Positions 17,163-26,300 of a stretch of DNA of 64,000 nucleotides are shown here, piece after piece. Positions within the stretch are counted from its first letter, which is position 1. Every line of letters starts with the position of its first letter. The translations under genes were made by a program, and so were the position numbers. The stretch spans positions 1,054,001 to 1,118,000 of the forward strand of contig JADJBV010000001.1 in the NCBI GenBank assembly GCA_016703535.1. Direction: 5' to 3'. The notes beneath the pieces were generated by a model that did no database searches, was not told the DNA's origin, and saw nothing but the letters and a program-made list of their open reading frames with translations. This stretch comes from Deltaproteobacteria bacterium. Its GTDB lineage: Bacteria; Myxococcota; Kuafuiibacteriia; Kuafuiibacteriales; Kuafuiibacteriaceae.

Positions 17163-18305
17163 ATGTTGGGCGGGTGGTTGACCTTGGCGCTGACGGTCCT
17201 GGTGGCGGACCCGGGGCCGGTGCTCCGCGAGCGACGACCACTGGCGGTTCACCTGGGTGGGGCCGCGCTGACCGAAGCCCACCGCGCCGCCCTGCTTTCG
17301 GCCCTTGGACCGGTCGTAGAGGCCAACACCAGCCTGCGGGTGGTCATGGTGGACGTTCTGCCGGGGGCCGCCGAAGGCAGCCAGCGTTGCGCAAAACAAA
17401 GTACTTTTCGGTGTTGGGCCGATGTCTTGCGCGGGGATCTGACGGAAGTGGCGCCGCTCTTCTTCTTTGCGAACGCGATCGCCTTGGAGGGTGATCGCCT
17501 CCGCGTCGCCGCCTTCCTTCTGGATCTGGGGGCCGCGCGGTCCCTCATGGAGGGCCGAACCGACGAACTCGAGGAGCTCGAGGCCCAACTGTATGACCGA
17601 GCGATCACCTCCAGCGTTCGAGCGGTTCGGATCGGTGACCCCGCGACCCTGGGCAAGGAGCTGGAGGCGCTGCTGACCGTGGAACTTGGAGCACGGCTGG
17701 AGGCCGCCGGGTGTGCGTATCCCAACGGCCGCCTGGTCGTGGAGACCGAAAGTCCGGGCTTGCAGGTCGAGCTGGAGGGACTCCCGGTCGGTTTCAGCGC
17801 CGATGGGCCCTTGGTGATCGATGGGGTCCAGGAAGGCCAACGGACCGTTTCGGTCCAGGCCGCCAGGGGGGACGGGAACGTGTGGTCTCAGGCGGTGGCG
17901 ATCTCCCGAGGGGCTGAGGTCCACATCCGTCCCGTGTTGGGACTCGACGAACCCGGCGACGCGAATCAGGTGGTCTTTTGGTCGGGGATTGGGGTGGGCA
18001 GCCTGGGACTTGGGATCTTGGCCTATTCGCTCCTGGCCAGCCCCAAGGCCACCGAACTCGATGTCTGCGTGGTGTGTGAGGGGGGCTCCCGAGGGCGCTT
18101 CGCCCGGACCTCGGATTTTTGGTCCGAGACCGGATCCCCGTCGGGTCCGTTGGTGGGCCCCCTGGGCTACAGCCTGTTTGCGGCGGGGGGCACGGCCTCT
18201 TTGGCCAGCTTGTTGGGGCCGCCCGAGGACTTCCCGTGGTGGGCCCTCGTGGCGGGGATCGCCGTGGGAGGGCTGAGCTACGGCGTCAGCGAGGCTCTGG
18301 ATTGA
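17163..18305 (+). CDS. Predicted membrane protein with PEGA-like domain
   Basis: A 380-residue protein. The N-terminus resembles a signal peptide (LGGWLTLALTVLVADPG). The following region (about 20-180) is mixed alpha/beta. A Gly/Val-rich beta segment at about 190-260 (GRLVVETESPGLQVELEG, then a turn and RTVSVQA) looks like a PEGA-type surface repeat. Two or three hydrophobic helices occupy the C-terminal third (VVFWSGIGVGSLGLGILAYS; a Gly-rich pair at the end). It lies between two Ser/Thr kinase genes and ends 33 bases before the second, so it may form an envelope-sensing unit with them. No enzymatic motif is seen. Confidence 0.65.
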   Translation: MLGGWLTLALTVLVADPGPVLRERRPLAVHLGGAALTEAHRAALLSALGPVVEANTSLRVVMVDVLPGAAEGSQRCAKQSTFRCWADVLRGDLTEVAPLFFFANAIALEGDRLRVAAFLLDLGAARSLMEGRTDELEELEAQLYDRAITSSVRAVRIGDPATLGKELEALLTVELGARLEAAGCAYPNGRLVVETESPGLQVELEGLPVGFSADGPLVIDGVQEGQRTVSVQAARGDGNVWSQAVAISRGAEVHIRPVLGLDEPGDANQVVFWSGIGVGSLGLGILAYSLLASPKATELDVCVVCEGGSRGRFARTSDFWSETGSPSGPLVGPLGYSLFAAGGTASLASLLGPPEDFPWWALVAGIAVGGLSYGVSEALD

Positions 18306-18338
18306 GGGCCTCTTCGCCGCTATAAGCGGGCTCTTCCT

Positions 18339-19814
18339 GTGGAGACCGCGTTCCTCAAACCTGGCGGCTTGCTCGGTAACTACCGCCTGGATCAGAAGCT
18401 CGCCCTGGGAGGCATGGCGGAGATCTGGTCGGCCTGGGAAGAGGTCGGCGGACGTCCGGGGCGGCGAGTGGCGCTCAAGGTCCTCCAGCCCTTCTTCACC
18501 CAAGATCCGGCGCTGGTCGCCATGTTCCAGGACGAACTCCGGATCGCCGAACGCCTCAATCACCCCGGCATCGTCAAGACCTTCGGCGGACAGGTGTTGG
18601 GCGACTGGACCTTTCAGGTCATGGAGCTGCTGGACGGCATCGACGTCCGCCGGGTGTTGGCCGAGCTGGCGAAGTCGGGTGCCTGGATGAAGGTACCCCT
18701 GGTGCTCCGCTTGGGCCGCGACGCGGCGTTGGCCTTGGAGCACGCCCATCGGCTGACCAACGACGCCGGCGTGTCGATCGATCTGGTCCACCGCGACGTC
18801 TCGCCCCACAACCTGATGTTGACCCGGGACGGGCAGCTCAAGCTGATCGACTTTGGGATCGCTCGGGCTTCGGAGCGGATGACCCAAACCCGAACCGGGA
18901 TCATCAAAGGCAAACTCGCGTACATGGCGCCGGAGCAGGCGACCTCTCAGCCCGTCACGCCCCGGACCGACATCTTTGCGCTCGGGGTGGTGCTCTGGGA
19001 GCTCTTGACCATGCGGCGCCTGTTCCGTGGCCGCAGTGATCTCGAGTCGCTGAGCCTGGTCGCGGAGTGCAACATCCCGAAGGTCGGCGAATACAGCCCG
19101 ATGTTGCCGGACAGCGCGGCGATCTTGATCGAAGCGATGCTCGCCAAAGATCCCGAAGATCGGCCCAGCTCGATGGCGATGGTCGCGGCCCGCCTCGACT
19201 CGGTGCTCGATCGGGCCTTCGCCGAACACGACCACTCCGATCTGGCGATGGCTCAATTTGTGGCCGAGGTGATGGAGCCTCGGGCCGCGGCCCGGCGGGT
19301 CACTCGGCAGTTCGTGGCCCCGGCTCCAGAGGCCGGGACCGGCGGAAAATTGGCCGATCCTGCCGCCACCCCGGCCCCCCGGGTCCGCCCGCCGACCCCC
19401 AAGATGGTCGAGCCCATCGATATGTTGAAGGAGCCCTCTTTGCCGGGTGGGGGCGTGATCAACGATCCGGCGTTGGGGCTCACCTATCCCGGTTCCCTCG
19501 AGGGCCCGGAGCTCCAAGGCCTGCTCGGCAAGGTCCAGCTCCGGGAAGACTCCTTGTTGCCGAAGACCGTACCTTCCCAGGTCCCGCCGGTGGAGGTCAC
19601 CGAGGCCGGTGGACGGGGCAACGCCTTTGACGAACCGACCGAAGCTGCCTCGGGGAGCCAACCCGACCTGCAACAACTTTTGGTGTTGGTGGACGACACC
19701 GTGTTGTCCAACCCGACCCCCACCCCTCCGGCGGTCCGCCCCAAGGTCTCCATGGCCGAGGCCGAAACTCGGCCCGCCGGGAGCCCACCGCCCAAAAAAC
19801 CTCGACCCCGTTGA
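18339..19814 (+). CDS. Ser/Thr protein kinase, soluble (Hanks type)
   Basis: A 491-residue protein. Kinase domain about 14-280: LALGGMAEIW loop, K47 in VALKVL, LVHRDVSPHNLM with D153, DFG at 171-173 and APE in YMAPEQAT. HRDVSPHN instead of HRDLKPxN is a common variant in myxobacterial kinases and retains the essential Asp and Asn. The C-terminal about 190 residues are Pro-rich and probably disordered, with no transmembrane helix, so the enzyme is cytoplasmic. It starts at GTG, 33 bases after the preceding membrane-protein gene. It converges on the type III secretion gene sctV, whose stop lies 38 bases away. Confidence 0.9.
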   Translation: METAFLKPGGLLGNYRLDQKLALGGMAEIWSAWEEVGGRPGRRVALKVLQPFFTQDPALVAMFQDELRIAERLNHPGIVKTFGGQVLGDWTFQVMELLDGIDVRRVLAELAKSGAWMKVPLVLRLGRDAALALEHAHRLTNDAGVSIDLVHRDVSPHNLMLTRDGQLKLIDFGIARASERMTQTRTGIIKGKLAYMAPEQATSQPVTPRTDIFALGVVLWELLTMRRLFRGRSDLESLSLVAECNIPKVGEYSPMLPDSAAILIEAMLAKDPEDRPSSMAMVAARLDSVLDRAFAEHDHSDLAMAQFVAEVMEPRAAARRVTRQFVAPAPEAGTGGKLADPAATPAPRVRPPTPKMVEPIDMLKEPSLPGGGVINDPALGLTYPGSLEGPELQGLLGKVQLREDSLLPKTVPSQVPPVEVTEAGGRGNAFDEPTEAASGSQPDLQQLLVLVDDTVLSNPTPTPPAVRPKVSMAEAETRPAGSPPPKKPRPR

Positions 19815-19852
19815 GGCCGCGGGCGCTGACTCAAGGTGGCGCGTCCCGAAGC

Positions 19853-22018
19853 TCAAGCCGCCAACATCCCTTCCCCCAAGCTGACCCGGCCCAGGGCCTG
19901 AATCACCACTTGGCTCGGCAACTCTTGGTAGGAGAGCACCGAAACATCCACCAGATCTTCTTCGACCAACTTCCGCACGTAGCGCCGCACGTCGGCGTTG
20001 GTGAGGATCACCGGCCGGGTCCCGGCCTGCACCACCGGGCTCAAGGTCTTGGCGATGGCCTGGATGGCGGCGACGCGCAGCTGGGGCTCGAGGGCCAAGT
20101 AGCTGCCCCCGGGCGAGTGACAGATGGCGCCGCGGATCGAGTCCTCGAGGACGTCGTCGAGGAGGACGACTCCGAGGCGCCCGCCCATCCCAGCGAAGCT
20201 GTGGGCGATCTGCTGGGCCAAGGCCCCGCGGATCAACTCGGTGAGCTGGACCGGGTTGGTCTCGTGGGGGCCGTACACGGCCAGGGCCTCCAAGATGCTC
20301 TTCAGGTCACGGATGGAGACGTCTTCGTCCACCAGACGCTTGAGGATGTCGGCCAGCTGAGCGACGCCGATGATCCGAGGGACGACCTCCTTCACCAAGG
20401 TGCCGCAGACCTTTTGGAGCCGCTCGAGGGACTCGGAGGTCTCTTGCAGGCCGACGAACAACTTCACGTTTCGCCGCAGGAGGCGGGCCGCCGCACAGGC
20501 GACGACCGCCGAGAGGTTGCGGACCGGGATCCCGGCGTCCTTGAGGGCCTGGGCCTGTTCGGCCGGCACGATGCTGGCGACGCCGCCGGTGATCGGGTGG
20601 AAGGTCGCCTGGGCGTCCAGGCCCAACCGGCGCAACCGATCCGGCGACTCGAGGGCGATCAGGCCTTCGAGAGGGACCACGTCCTTGGCCAAGGGCACCT
20701 CGTTGATCCGGATGACAAAGGCGCCGGGCTCGAGGGATTTAACGTTGGAGCGGACCCGCACGCCCGGGATCCGCACGCCGGTCTCCAGGAAGATGCTGTC
20801 GCGGATCTGGGGCAAGTACACGCCCAGGAGTTCGGTCTCGTCGTCGCCCTGTTGGCCGAAGCCGAGGCGCTCCGAAAGGACCGGGTCGAGGTCGATGGCG
20901 ATCGGCACCACCGTCGGGGCCAGGTGATCGACGTGGGCCCGTTGGGCTTTGGCCTGCTGCACCTTCTGGTCGAGGGACTTCTGGAAGGTCTGGGCCTGGG
21001 ACTCTTGGGTCTCCCGCTCGATCTTGCGGGCCGCCGCGTGTTTGGTGGCGCCCAGGCCGGCCAGGCTTAGACCGATCACCAAAAAGGGCACGGTCGGGAA
21101 GCCCGGGACCACGGCCAGAGCCAACGCCAGCCCGGCCCCGACGAAGAGGACTTTGGGGTTGGCGAAGAGTTCACTCTGCAGCGAACCGGCGAGGCCACCC
21201 TTCACCTTGGCGGCACCGGCCACCCGGGTGGTCAACACGCCGGAGGCCAAGGTCACCAACAACGCCGGGATCTGGCTGACGAGGCCGTCACCGACGGTCA
21301 ACACCGAGTAGGTCTGAGCGGCGGTGGCCCCGTCCATCCCGTTTCGCAGGACGCCGATCGCGAAGCCCGCGATCAGGTTGATGGCGCAGATGATCAGGCC
21401 GGCGATGGCGTCGCCCTTGATGAACTTCATGGCGCCGTCCATGGCGCCGTGGAACTGAGACTCCCGGCCCAGCTCGTCCCGTCGCAGCTGGCCTTCTTCT
21501 TCGGTGATCGAACCCGAACGCACGGCGGCGTCGATGGACATCTGCTTGCCGGGCATGGCGTCCAAGGTGAAGCGGGCCCCGACCTCGGCCACCCGTTCGG
21601 CGCCTTTGGCGATGACCATAAACTGGACCAGCGTGATCACTAGGAAGATCACCATGCCGACCACCACGTCACCCTTCAGCACGAACTCACCGAAGGCCCG
21701 GACGACCTCGCCGCCGCTCGCCTTGGTCAAGATGCTGCGGGTGGTGGAGACGTTGAGGGCCAACCGGAAGAGGGTGGTGATCAGCAGCAAGGTGGGGAAG
21801 GTCGAGATGGCCAGGGGTTTGTCGGACATCAACGACGCCACCAAGATGACCGCCGCCAGGGCCAGGTTGAGGGCCAAGAGGACGTCCACCAAGGGCATGG
21901 GCAGCGGCATGATCAACATGGCGACGATGGCCGAGACGCCGATCGCCAAGATCAGATCCGGGTGCCGGCCGATCTGGGCCACGGGGAGCGCTTCGAGGGA
22001 TTGGAGGTGCTTGTTCAT
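19853..22018 (-). CDS. sctV: Type III secretion export-gate protein SctV (FHIPEP family)
   Basis: A 721-residue inner-membrane component that forms the nonameric export gate of the type III secretion system. The first about 330 residues carry several transmembrane helices with family-typical segments: PLALSTFPT-like LAISTFPTLLLIT, TLFRLALNV, ARFTLDAMPGKQMSID, MKFIKGDAIAGL and TVGDGLVSQIPALL. The remaining about 380 residues are the cytoplasmic ring domain. SQFHGAMDGAMKF and the linked secretion genes favour SctV (YscV/EscV) over flagellar FlhA. The ATG at 22018 is chosen because AAGGAG lies 7 bases upstream. It follows a TPR gene by 14 bases in one operon. No other core SctC/J/N/R/S/T/U gene is in the window. 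Confidence 0.93.
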   Translation of the reverse strand: MNKHLQSLEALPVAQIGRHPDLILAIGVSAIVAMLIMPLPMPLVDVLLALNLALAAVILVASLMSDKPLAISTFPTLLLITTLFRLALNVSTTRSILTKASGGEVVRAFGEFVLKGDVVVGMVIFLVITLVQFMVIAKGAERVAEVGARFTLDAMPGKQMSIDAAVRSGSITEEEGQLRRDELGRESQFHGAMDGAMKFIKGDAIAGLIICAINLIAGFAIGVLRNGMDGATAAQTYSVLTVGDGLVSQIPALLVTLASGVLTTRVAGAAKVKGGLAGSLQSELFANPKVLFVGAGLALALAVVPGFPTVPFLVIGLSLAGLGATKHAAARKIERETQESQAQTFQKSLDQKVQQAKAQRAHVDHLAPTVVPIAIDLDPVLSERLGFGQQGDDETELLGVYLPQIRDSIFLETGVRIPGVRVRSNVKSLEPGAFVIRINEVPLAKDVVPLEGLIALESPDRLRRLGLDAQATFHPITGGVASIVPAEQAQALKDAGIPVRNLSAVVACAAARLLRRNVKLFVGLQETSESLERLQKVCGTLVKEVVPRIIGVAQLADILKRLVDEDVSIRDLKSILEALAVYGPHETNPVQLTELIRGALAQQIAHSFAGMGGRLGVVLLDDVLEDSIRGAICHSPGGSYLALEPQLRVAAIQAIAKTLSPVVQAGTRPVILTNADVRRYVRKLVEEDLVDVSVLSYQELPSQVVIQALGRVSLGEGMLAA

Positions 22019-22032
22019 GATCGGCTCCTTCT

Positions 22033-22701
22033 TCAGCGGACGAGCGAGAGGACGGCCTGGGCCTTCTTGAGGAGGGGACGGTCTTTGCGGGCCTCGGCCT
22101 TTTGGGCGGCCCGGTTCAGGTGTTGGATGGCGGCACGTCGGTCGCCCGCTTCCAGGCACAACTCGGCCAGGTTGAGCTCGGGGCGGGCGTCGCCGACGTC
22201 GAGGCGGGCGGCCTCTTGGTAGGCGGCTTTGGCGCCGTTCTTGTCGCCCAAGTAGTCCCGGGCCAAGCCGGTGGCCAACGCGAAGTAGGGCTCTTGGGGC
22301 TTCACGGCCTGCAGGCCCTCGAAGATCACCAAGGCCAACTTGAGGCCGCCGTTTCGGAAGTAGTGGTAGCCGATCTCGGCCAGGGCGTAGAGCTCGGAGT
22401 CGCTGTAGCCCCGGGCCTCGGCGATGTTCCGCCGCACGATCGCCGACGAAGCTTCCCGGACCGCCAGGGCCCGAATGTTGCCGAGGGTGCTGAACATCGC
22501 GGTGCTGGCGACGCTCTCGAAGTCGAGGACCGCTTGGGATGCCATCCGCACTTCGGCCTCCGCCGCGGTCACGAAGGCCCGGGGGGGCTCCGGCGCCGGC
22601 GCGGGCTCGACGACGACCGGGGCGACGGAGGGGCGGGCGGCGAAGGCCCGGACTTTGGGGCTGGTCTTGGGGGCGGGGCGGCGGCGTTCCAGGGCGTTCA
22701 T
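22033..22701 (-). CDS. TPR protein, SycD/YscY-like type III chaperone candidate
   Basis: A 222-residue protein. The N-terminal 45 residues are Pro-rich and disordered. The C-terminal part contains at least three TPR-like helix pairs (YALAEIGYHYFRNGGLKLAL, FALATGLARDYLGDKNGAKA, LNLAELCLEAGDRRAA). This is the fold of SycD/LcrH translocator chaperones and of YscY, which binds the export gate together with YscX. GAGGA lies about 8 bases before the ATG. It sits between a small gene and sctV with gaps of 10 and 14 bases, mirroring the yscX-yscY-lcrD order of Yersinia. The identification is by fold and synteny only. Confidence 0.7.
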   Translation of the reverse strand: MNALERRRPAPKTSPKVRAFAARPSVAPVVVEPAPAPEPPRAFVTAAEAEVRMASQAVLDFESVASTAMFSTLGNIRALAVREASSAIVRRNIAEARGYSDSELYALAEIGYHYFRNGGLKLALVIFEGLQAVKPQEPYFALATGLARDYLGDKNGAKAAYQEAARLDVGDARPELNLAELCLEAGDRRAAIQHLNRAAQKAEARKDRPLLKKAQAVLSLVR

Positions 22702-22711
22702 GGTGTGTTCC

Positions 22712-23134
22712 TCAGACCGCCCGGTGGCGATCGCGGCGAGCGTGGATCTCGAGCTCGAGGCGGTGGATGCCTCGGAGTACGGTCATCATCTTGGCCTCGG
22801 CCGTGAGGGCCGGTTCGCTGGCGGCCACCGGCATCCCGCCATTTTTGGTGAAGGTGTCGACGGCCCGGCCGAGCTGCCGGAAGATCGCGTCCCCGTCTTG
22901 GCTACGGAAGGGCGGAGGCGGAAGGCGAAGATCATCCGAGTGGCTCCGGCGCTCGAAGACCTGGCCGGCGTCGGCGATGGAGGCCAGGTCCAGGTGTTCG
23001 GCCCGGACGATGTCGACCTGGGCCAGGGCCTCGAGTTCGGCGACGCCCACCTCGGCGTGGTTCACCTCGTGGGCCGCCAGTTCGCTCCCTCGGCCCACGG
23101 TCATCCCGAAGCGCTCTACCGTTCCGATCGTCAT
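22712..23134 (-). CDS. Type III secretion-linked small protein (possible YscX-like)
   Basis: A 140-residue protein and the first gene of the minus-strand secretion operon. The sequence is helical and charged, with a C-terminal amphipathic segment (MMTVLRGIHRLELEIHARR) and no signal peptide or membrane helix. By family order and size it could correspond to YscX, a secreted early substrate that binds YscY and SctV. No diagnostic motif confirms this. It faces the translocator operon across a 368-bp gap containing repeat array C. Confidence 0.5.
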   Translation of the reverse strand: MTIGTVERFGMTVGRGSELAAHEVNHAEVGVAELEALAQVDIVRAEHLDLASIADAGQVFERRSHSDDLRLPPPPFRSQDGDAIFRQLGRAVDTFTKNGGMPVAASEPALTAEAKMMTVLRGIHRLELEIHARRDRHRAV

Positions 23135-23502
23135 GCCACCCAGTAGTGCAATGGGCGGGCCAAGATATGTCCGGACGTTCGGGGCCGGCGGAGGGGCGCT
23201 CGGGCCGGTGAAAAACCTCGGGAAATCCGGTGCCTTGCTGTGCTTCTAAGTATGGGAGCCGTCGGCCGCGAAATTTGTTCGGCGTCCGGATTCGTCCGTC
23301 CGGAAACGTCCGGCCCGGACGAATCCGGACGAATCCGGACGAATCCGGACGAATCCGGACGAACGCACGAACGAAAAAACCCAGTCGTGATCGAGGAGCG
23401 GTGTCCGGCCGGTGGTTGGCACGCCGCGTGTAATAGCCCTCTGCGTCCGCGCCAACGGCGTCGCGCGGAAAACAAACCACAGACGCCAAGGAGAGCTTAG
23501 TC
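23135..23502. promoter_or_regulatory. Divergent control region of the two type III secretion operons
   Basis: A 368-bp gap between the start of the minus-strand operon (sctV) and the plus-strand translocator-like operon. It contains repeat array C. No gene is supported. It must carry promoters in both directions; the repeat makes it the best candidate for coordinated control. Confidence 0.55.
23285..23360 (+). repeat. 10-bp tandem repeat array C (GAATCCGGAC x4 plus inverted copy)
   Basis: Four perfect copies of GAATCCGGAC run 23321-23360, the same unit as arrays A and B about 9.5 kb away. One inverted copy, TCCGGATTCG, lies at 23285-23294, and GGCGTCCGG precedes the block at 23281-23289. The array lies 143 bases before the start of the translocator operon. 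Confidence 0.9.
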
Positions 23503-24162
23503 ATGATGAACGTCAATTCCGATCCGATGATGGCCTTGATCCTCGCGGCCCACACCCGCTCGCAGATCGCGATGGAGGATCTCTCGGGCCTCGCCAAGGA
23601 CCAGAAGGCCAGCAACGATCTGCTCAAGGAGATCCGCGGGCTCGAGAACGAGCTGCGAAAGGCCCGCAGCGATGGCCGGATCACCCGGGACGAGATCACC
23701 AAGATCGAGCAGCAGGCCGCGGCTCTCCAAGAGAAGGGTGTCGGCATCGATATCGGCACCCAGCTTGCTGGGCTGCGGGGCTTGCTGAACGTCGCCAGCA
23801 GCACCGACGGCGGGGGAGGGTACCAATCCTCCGGCATCTTGGCGTCGGAGGCCAACGCCGGGGAACATGGGTACTCGACCAACGTGGGGGATGGCACGTT
23901 CTACGCCGAGAACGGCGATGACTACCTGTTCGCGAGCGCGGCAAGCCCCCACGAGAACCACAAGACCAACGACAAGACCCTCGACTCGATCAAGGAGGCG
24001 ATCAACGACGCCAAGGAGAACGTCAAGGCTGAGGTCTCCAACCGGGAGCTCGACATCCAGCGGGTGACCCAAGAGGTCTCGAGCGCCATGCAGCTCCAGT
24101 CCAACCTCTCCAAGCGGTGGAGCGACGTCGGCAACGCGATCATCGGCAACATGCGGGCCTAA
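23503..24162 (+). CDS. Type III needle-tip / EspA-like filament candidate
   Basis: A 219-residue protein. An N-terminal helical segment contains a coiled coil (about 25-75, LLKEIRGLENELRKARSDG). A Gly/Ser-rich variable middle follows (about 95-150), then a long C-terminal coiled coil (about 155-219) ending in LSKRWSDVGNAIIGNM. N- and C-terminal coiled coils flanking a small variable domain are the architecture of EspA/SseB filament and tip proteins, and the C-terminal end resembles theirs. AAGGAG lies upstream of the ATG pair. It is the first gene of a four-gene operon facing sctV. Assignment is by architecture and context. Confidence 0.55.
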   Translation: MMNVNSDPMMALILAAHTRSQIAMEDLSGLAKDQKASNDLLKEIRGLENELRKARSDGRITRDEITKIEQQAAALQEKGVGIDIGTQLAGLRGLLNVASSTDGGGGYQSSGILASEANAGEHGYSTNVGDGTFYAENGDDYLFASAASPHENHKTNDKTLDSIKEAINDAKENVKAEVSNRELDIQRVTQEVSSAMQLQSNLSKRWSDVGNAIIGNMRA

Positions 24163-24191
24163 GCCCCGGCTGATTCAAGGAGGAACGAATC

Positions 24192-24620
24192 ATGGCGATC
24201 ACGATGACCAGCTTTGATCAGGTGTCGGCGCTGATTGGGCACATGGCCCAGGCGGAGCGGGCCCACGAAAACAAGGACGCGAGCTTTGAGGTGCTGAAGG
24301 CCTTTTCGGCCAAGAAGGCGGCGAAGGAGGAGGTGAAGGCCCTCAAGAACGAGATCGAACGCCTGCGCGCGGAAGAGAAGGAGTGCGACGGAATCTGGCT
24401 CATCACCGATGGAGGACGGGGAGACCTTCAGGAGGCTCAGATCAAGCGGGGTATCGAGACCGAACAGATGCAGAAGGTCGCGGGCGCCCAGCAGGAGCAG
24501 ATCGAGTCGCTCCAGCGGGACATGAAGGACGTGCACGAGTCCTTCGAGTCTTCCAAGGCGGTCTCGGAAGATGTGCGGAAGGACGTCGAGGCTGCCATCC
24601 AGGCGGCGATCTCGATCTAG
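24192..24620 (+). CDS. Coiled-coil protein of the type III operon
   Basis: A 142-residue, almost wholly helical protein. One coiled coil spans about 35-65 (VLKAFSAKKAAKEEVKALK and onward) and another about 85-142. It has no signal peptide or membrane segment. A strong AAGGAGG lies 7 bases before the ATG. It is 29 bases after the tip-like gene and 9 bases before the putative translocator. It may be a secreted accessory or chaperone; no specific family is recognised. Confidence 0.55.
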   Translation: MAITMTSFDQVSALIGHMAQAERAHENKDASFEVLKAFSAKKAAKEEVKALKNEIERLRAEEKECDGIWLITDGGRGDLQEAQIKRGIETEQMQKVAGAQQEQIESLQRDMKDVHESFESSKAVSEDVRKDVEAAIQAAISI

Positions 24621-24629
24621 GAGGAAGTT

Positions 24630-26288
24630 ATGGTCATCGCATTCGGCACGGCGCTCCTCGAGCAGGTCCAGATCCTTCGGATCCAGACCTCCCGGGAGGG
24701 CATTTCGGTCAATCGGGAGATCCAGGAGGTCGAGGCCGAGCGGCAACGCACCGAGGAGAAGAAGCAGGCTGACCTGCGGATCCTCCAGCTCGAAGAGTCG
24801 CTGGCGGCTCAAGAGATCAGGAGCAGCTCCTTCCTTGGGGGCATCGTGTCGGTGGCGGCGCCGGCCCTGGCGGGCGCCTTTGGCATCGTCGCCGGTTCGG
24901 TGTTCGGCGGTTTCGGGGCGGCCCCGTTGGCGACGGCGGTGCAAGCCGCGGTCACCAAGCTGCTCTCGGCGGTGCCCAGCGCGATGATCATGGGGGGCCT
25001 GGCGGGCGCGGTGGGCGCGGTGGTGGCGCTGCACAAGGACAACAACGCCAGCGAAGCGGCGCTCGGCGTGTCGGAGTCCGAACAGGCCGTCGCCGAGAGC
25101 GAAAACAGGAAGGGCCAAGCCGATGGGAGCGTGGAGGACACGTCCAAGGAGCGGGCCCGGGCGCGTCAGGGCCTGCGGCGGGGGCGAGACGAGGTGCGGG
25201 AGACCCAACAGACGATCGGCGCCCAGCTGCGAGGGCGGGGCGCGGACGGGACCTTGCGAGTCCCGGGCGGCGCCATGGCGAAGGTGACCTCCCTGCGCCT
25301 CGAGACGGCCCTCCTGGAAGAACAGGGCGCGAACCAAGATCTCCGAGAGGCCCGGGGGGATGCGCTCGAACTGCGGCAAGAGGCGATCGCCCTGCGCCGA
25401 AAGGCGACCGAAGAGGAGATCGCCCAGCGAGAGCGGAAGGCCTGGCTGGGCCTGGCGCAAGCGGTGGTCGAGGTCGGCGCGATGGTGGCCACCGCTGGCG
25501 CGAGCGGGGCGGTGAACGTGGGCGTGAACATCGCCCAGGCGGGGATGAAGGCTGCGTCCATCTTGGGCAGCCCAGAGGAGGCTAGGGCCGAGACACGAGC
25601 CGCCGAGGACAAAGAAGCCTTGGCGAAGCGGCGAGATCGGGACGGCGATCTCGCCCAGGCCCAAAAGCGGAGCGTCGCCAAGGATCGCGATCGGGCCCTC
25701 GACGCCGCCACGGCGTTGGGTCAAGCCCAGAAGGTTCAGGTCGGAGGGGTTATGAGCGGATTTACGATCAACTACGCAGAGATCGCCAAGGTGCGGGCTC
25801 AGGTGGCGATGGAAGAGGCCCGGGACGGCCGCCGCGATCTGAAGGTGGCCCGGGACGAGGAGCTCCAGGCCGAACAGCAGGCGATCGATCATCGCCGCTC
25901 GGGGGACAGCGAATTGGCGGCGGATGAGTCTCGGGACGACGTATTCGCGGCCATCGGCGCCGGCGTGTCGCTGGTGGGTGCGCTCGCGGGAGTGGCGCAG
26001 CTGGATGAGGCCCTCAAGGGGATCAACCAGACCCTCAAGGCCGTTGAGGTCGGGTCCCAGGCCGCCAGCGCCGGGAGCAACGCCGCGCAGGCTGGCATCA
26101 AGCTGGCCGATGACGATGACAGCCGGGCCTTCGAGCGCAAGGCCGACGAAGCTCGGCTCGAGGGCAAGAAGGCCGCTGCCAAGATCTCGGACGCGGAAGA
26201 TCTGCGGGATCGTTCCGAGGAGGACGCCCGCCGCACCTTGGATGCCGCGGTGGCGATGCAGCGGAACCTGACGCCCCAGTTGGCTTGA
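24630..26288 (+). CDS. Type III translocator candidate (SctE/YopB-like)
   Basis: A 552-residue protein with an N-terminal coiled coil (about 25-62). A Gly/Ala-rich hydrophobic hairpin follows at about 66-135 (GGIVSVAAPALAGAFGIVAG; MIMGGLAGAVGAVVAL), then long charged helices. A second hydrophobic stretch lies at about 272-312 (LGLAQAVVEVGAMVATAGAS), a third at about 432-455, and the C-terminus is helical. Coiled coils alternating with paired hydrophobic helices and no signal peptide are characteristic of pore-forming translocators such as YopB, SipB and EspD. AGGAGG lies 6 bases before the ATG. Sequence identity to a named family cannot be shown here. Confidence 0.6.
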   Translation: MVIAFGTALLEQVQILRIQTSREGISVNREIQEVEAERQRTEEKKQADLRILQLEESLAAQEIRSSSFLGGIVSVAAPALAGAFGIVAGSVFGGFGAAPLATAVQAAVTKLLSAVPSAMIMGGLAGAVGAVVALHKDNNASEAALGVSESEQAVAESENRKGQADGSVEDTSKERARARQGLRRGRDEVRETQQTIGAQLRGRGADGTLRVPGGAMAKVTSLRLETALLEEQGANQDLREARGDALELRQEAIALRRKATEEEIAQRERKAWLGLAQAVVEVGAMVATAGASGAVNVGVNIAQAGMKAASILGSPEEARAETRAAEDKEALAKRRDRDGDLAQAQKRSVAKDRDRALDAATALGQAQKVQVGGVMSGFTINYAEIAKVRAQVAMEEARDGRRDLKVARDEELQAEQQAIDHRRSGDSELAADESRDDVFAAIGAGVSLVGALAGVAQLDEALKGINQTLKAVEVGSQAASAGSNAAQAGIKLADDDDSRAFERKADEARLEGKKAAAKISDAEDLRDRSEEDARRTLDAAVAMQRNLTPQLA

Positions 26289-26300
26289 GGAGAAAGAGCG

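Noticed and set aside
17043..19856. 937-residue minus-strand reading frame
   Set aside because: It is antisense to a membrane protein gene and a clear Ser/Thr kinase with all motifs; its Arg/Gly/His-rich sequence is the usual shadow in high-GC DNA.
19853..22018. Flagellar FlhA
   Set aside because: No flagellar genes nearby, and translocator-like and chaperone-like neighbours point to a non-flagellar SctV.
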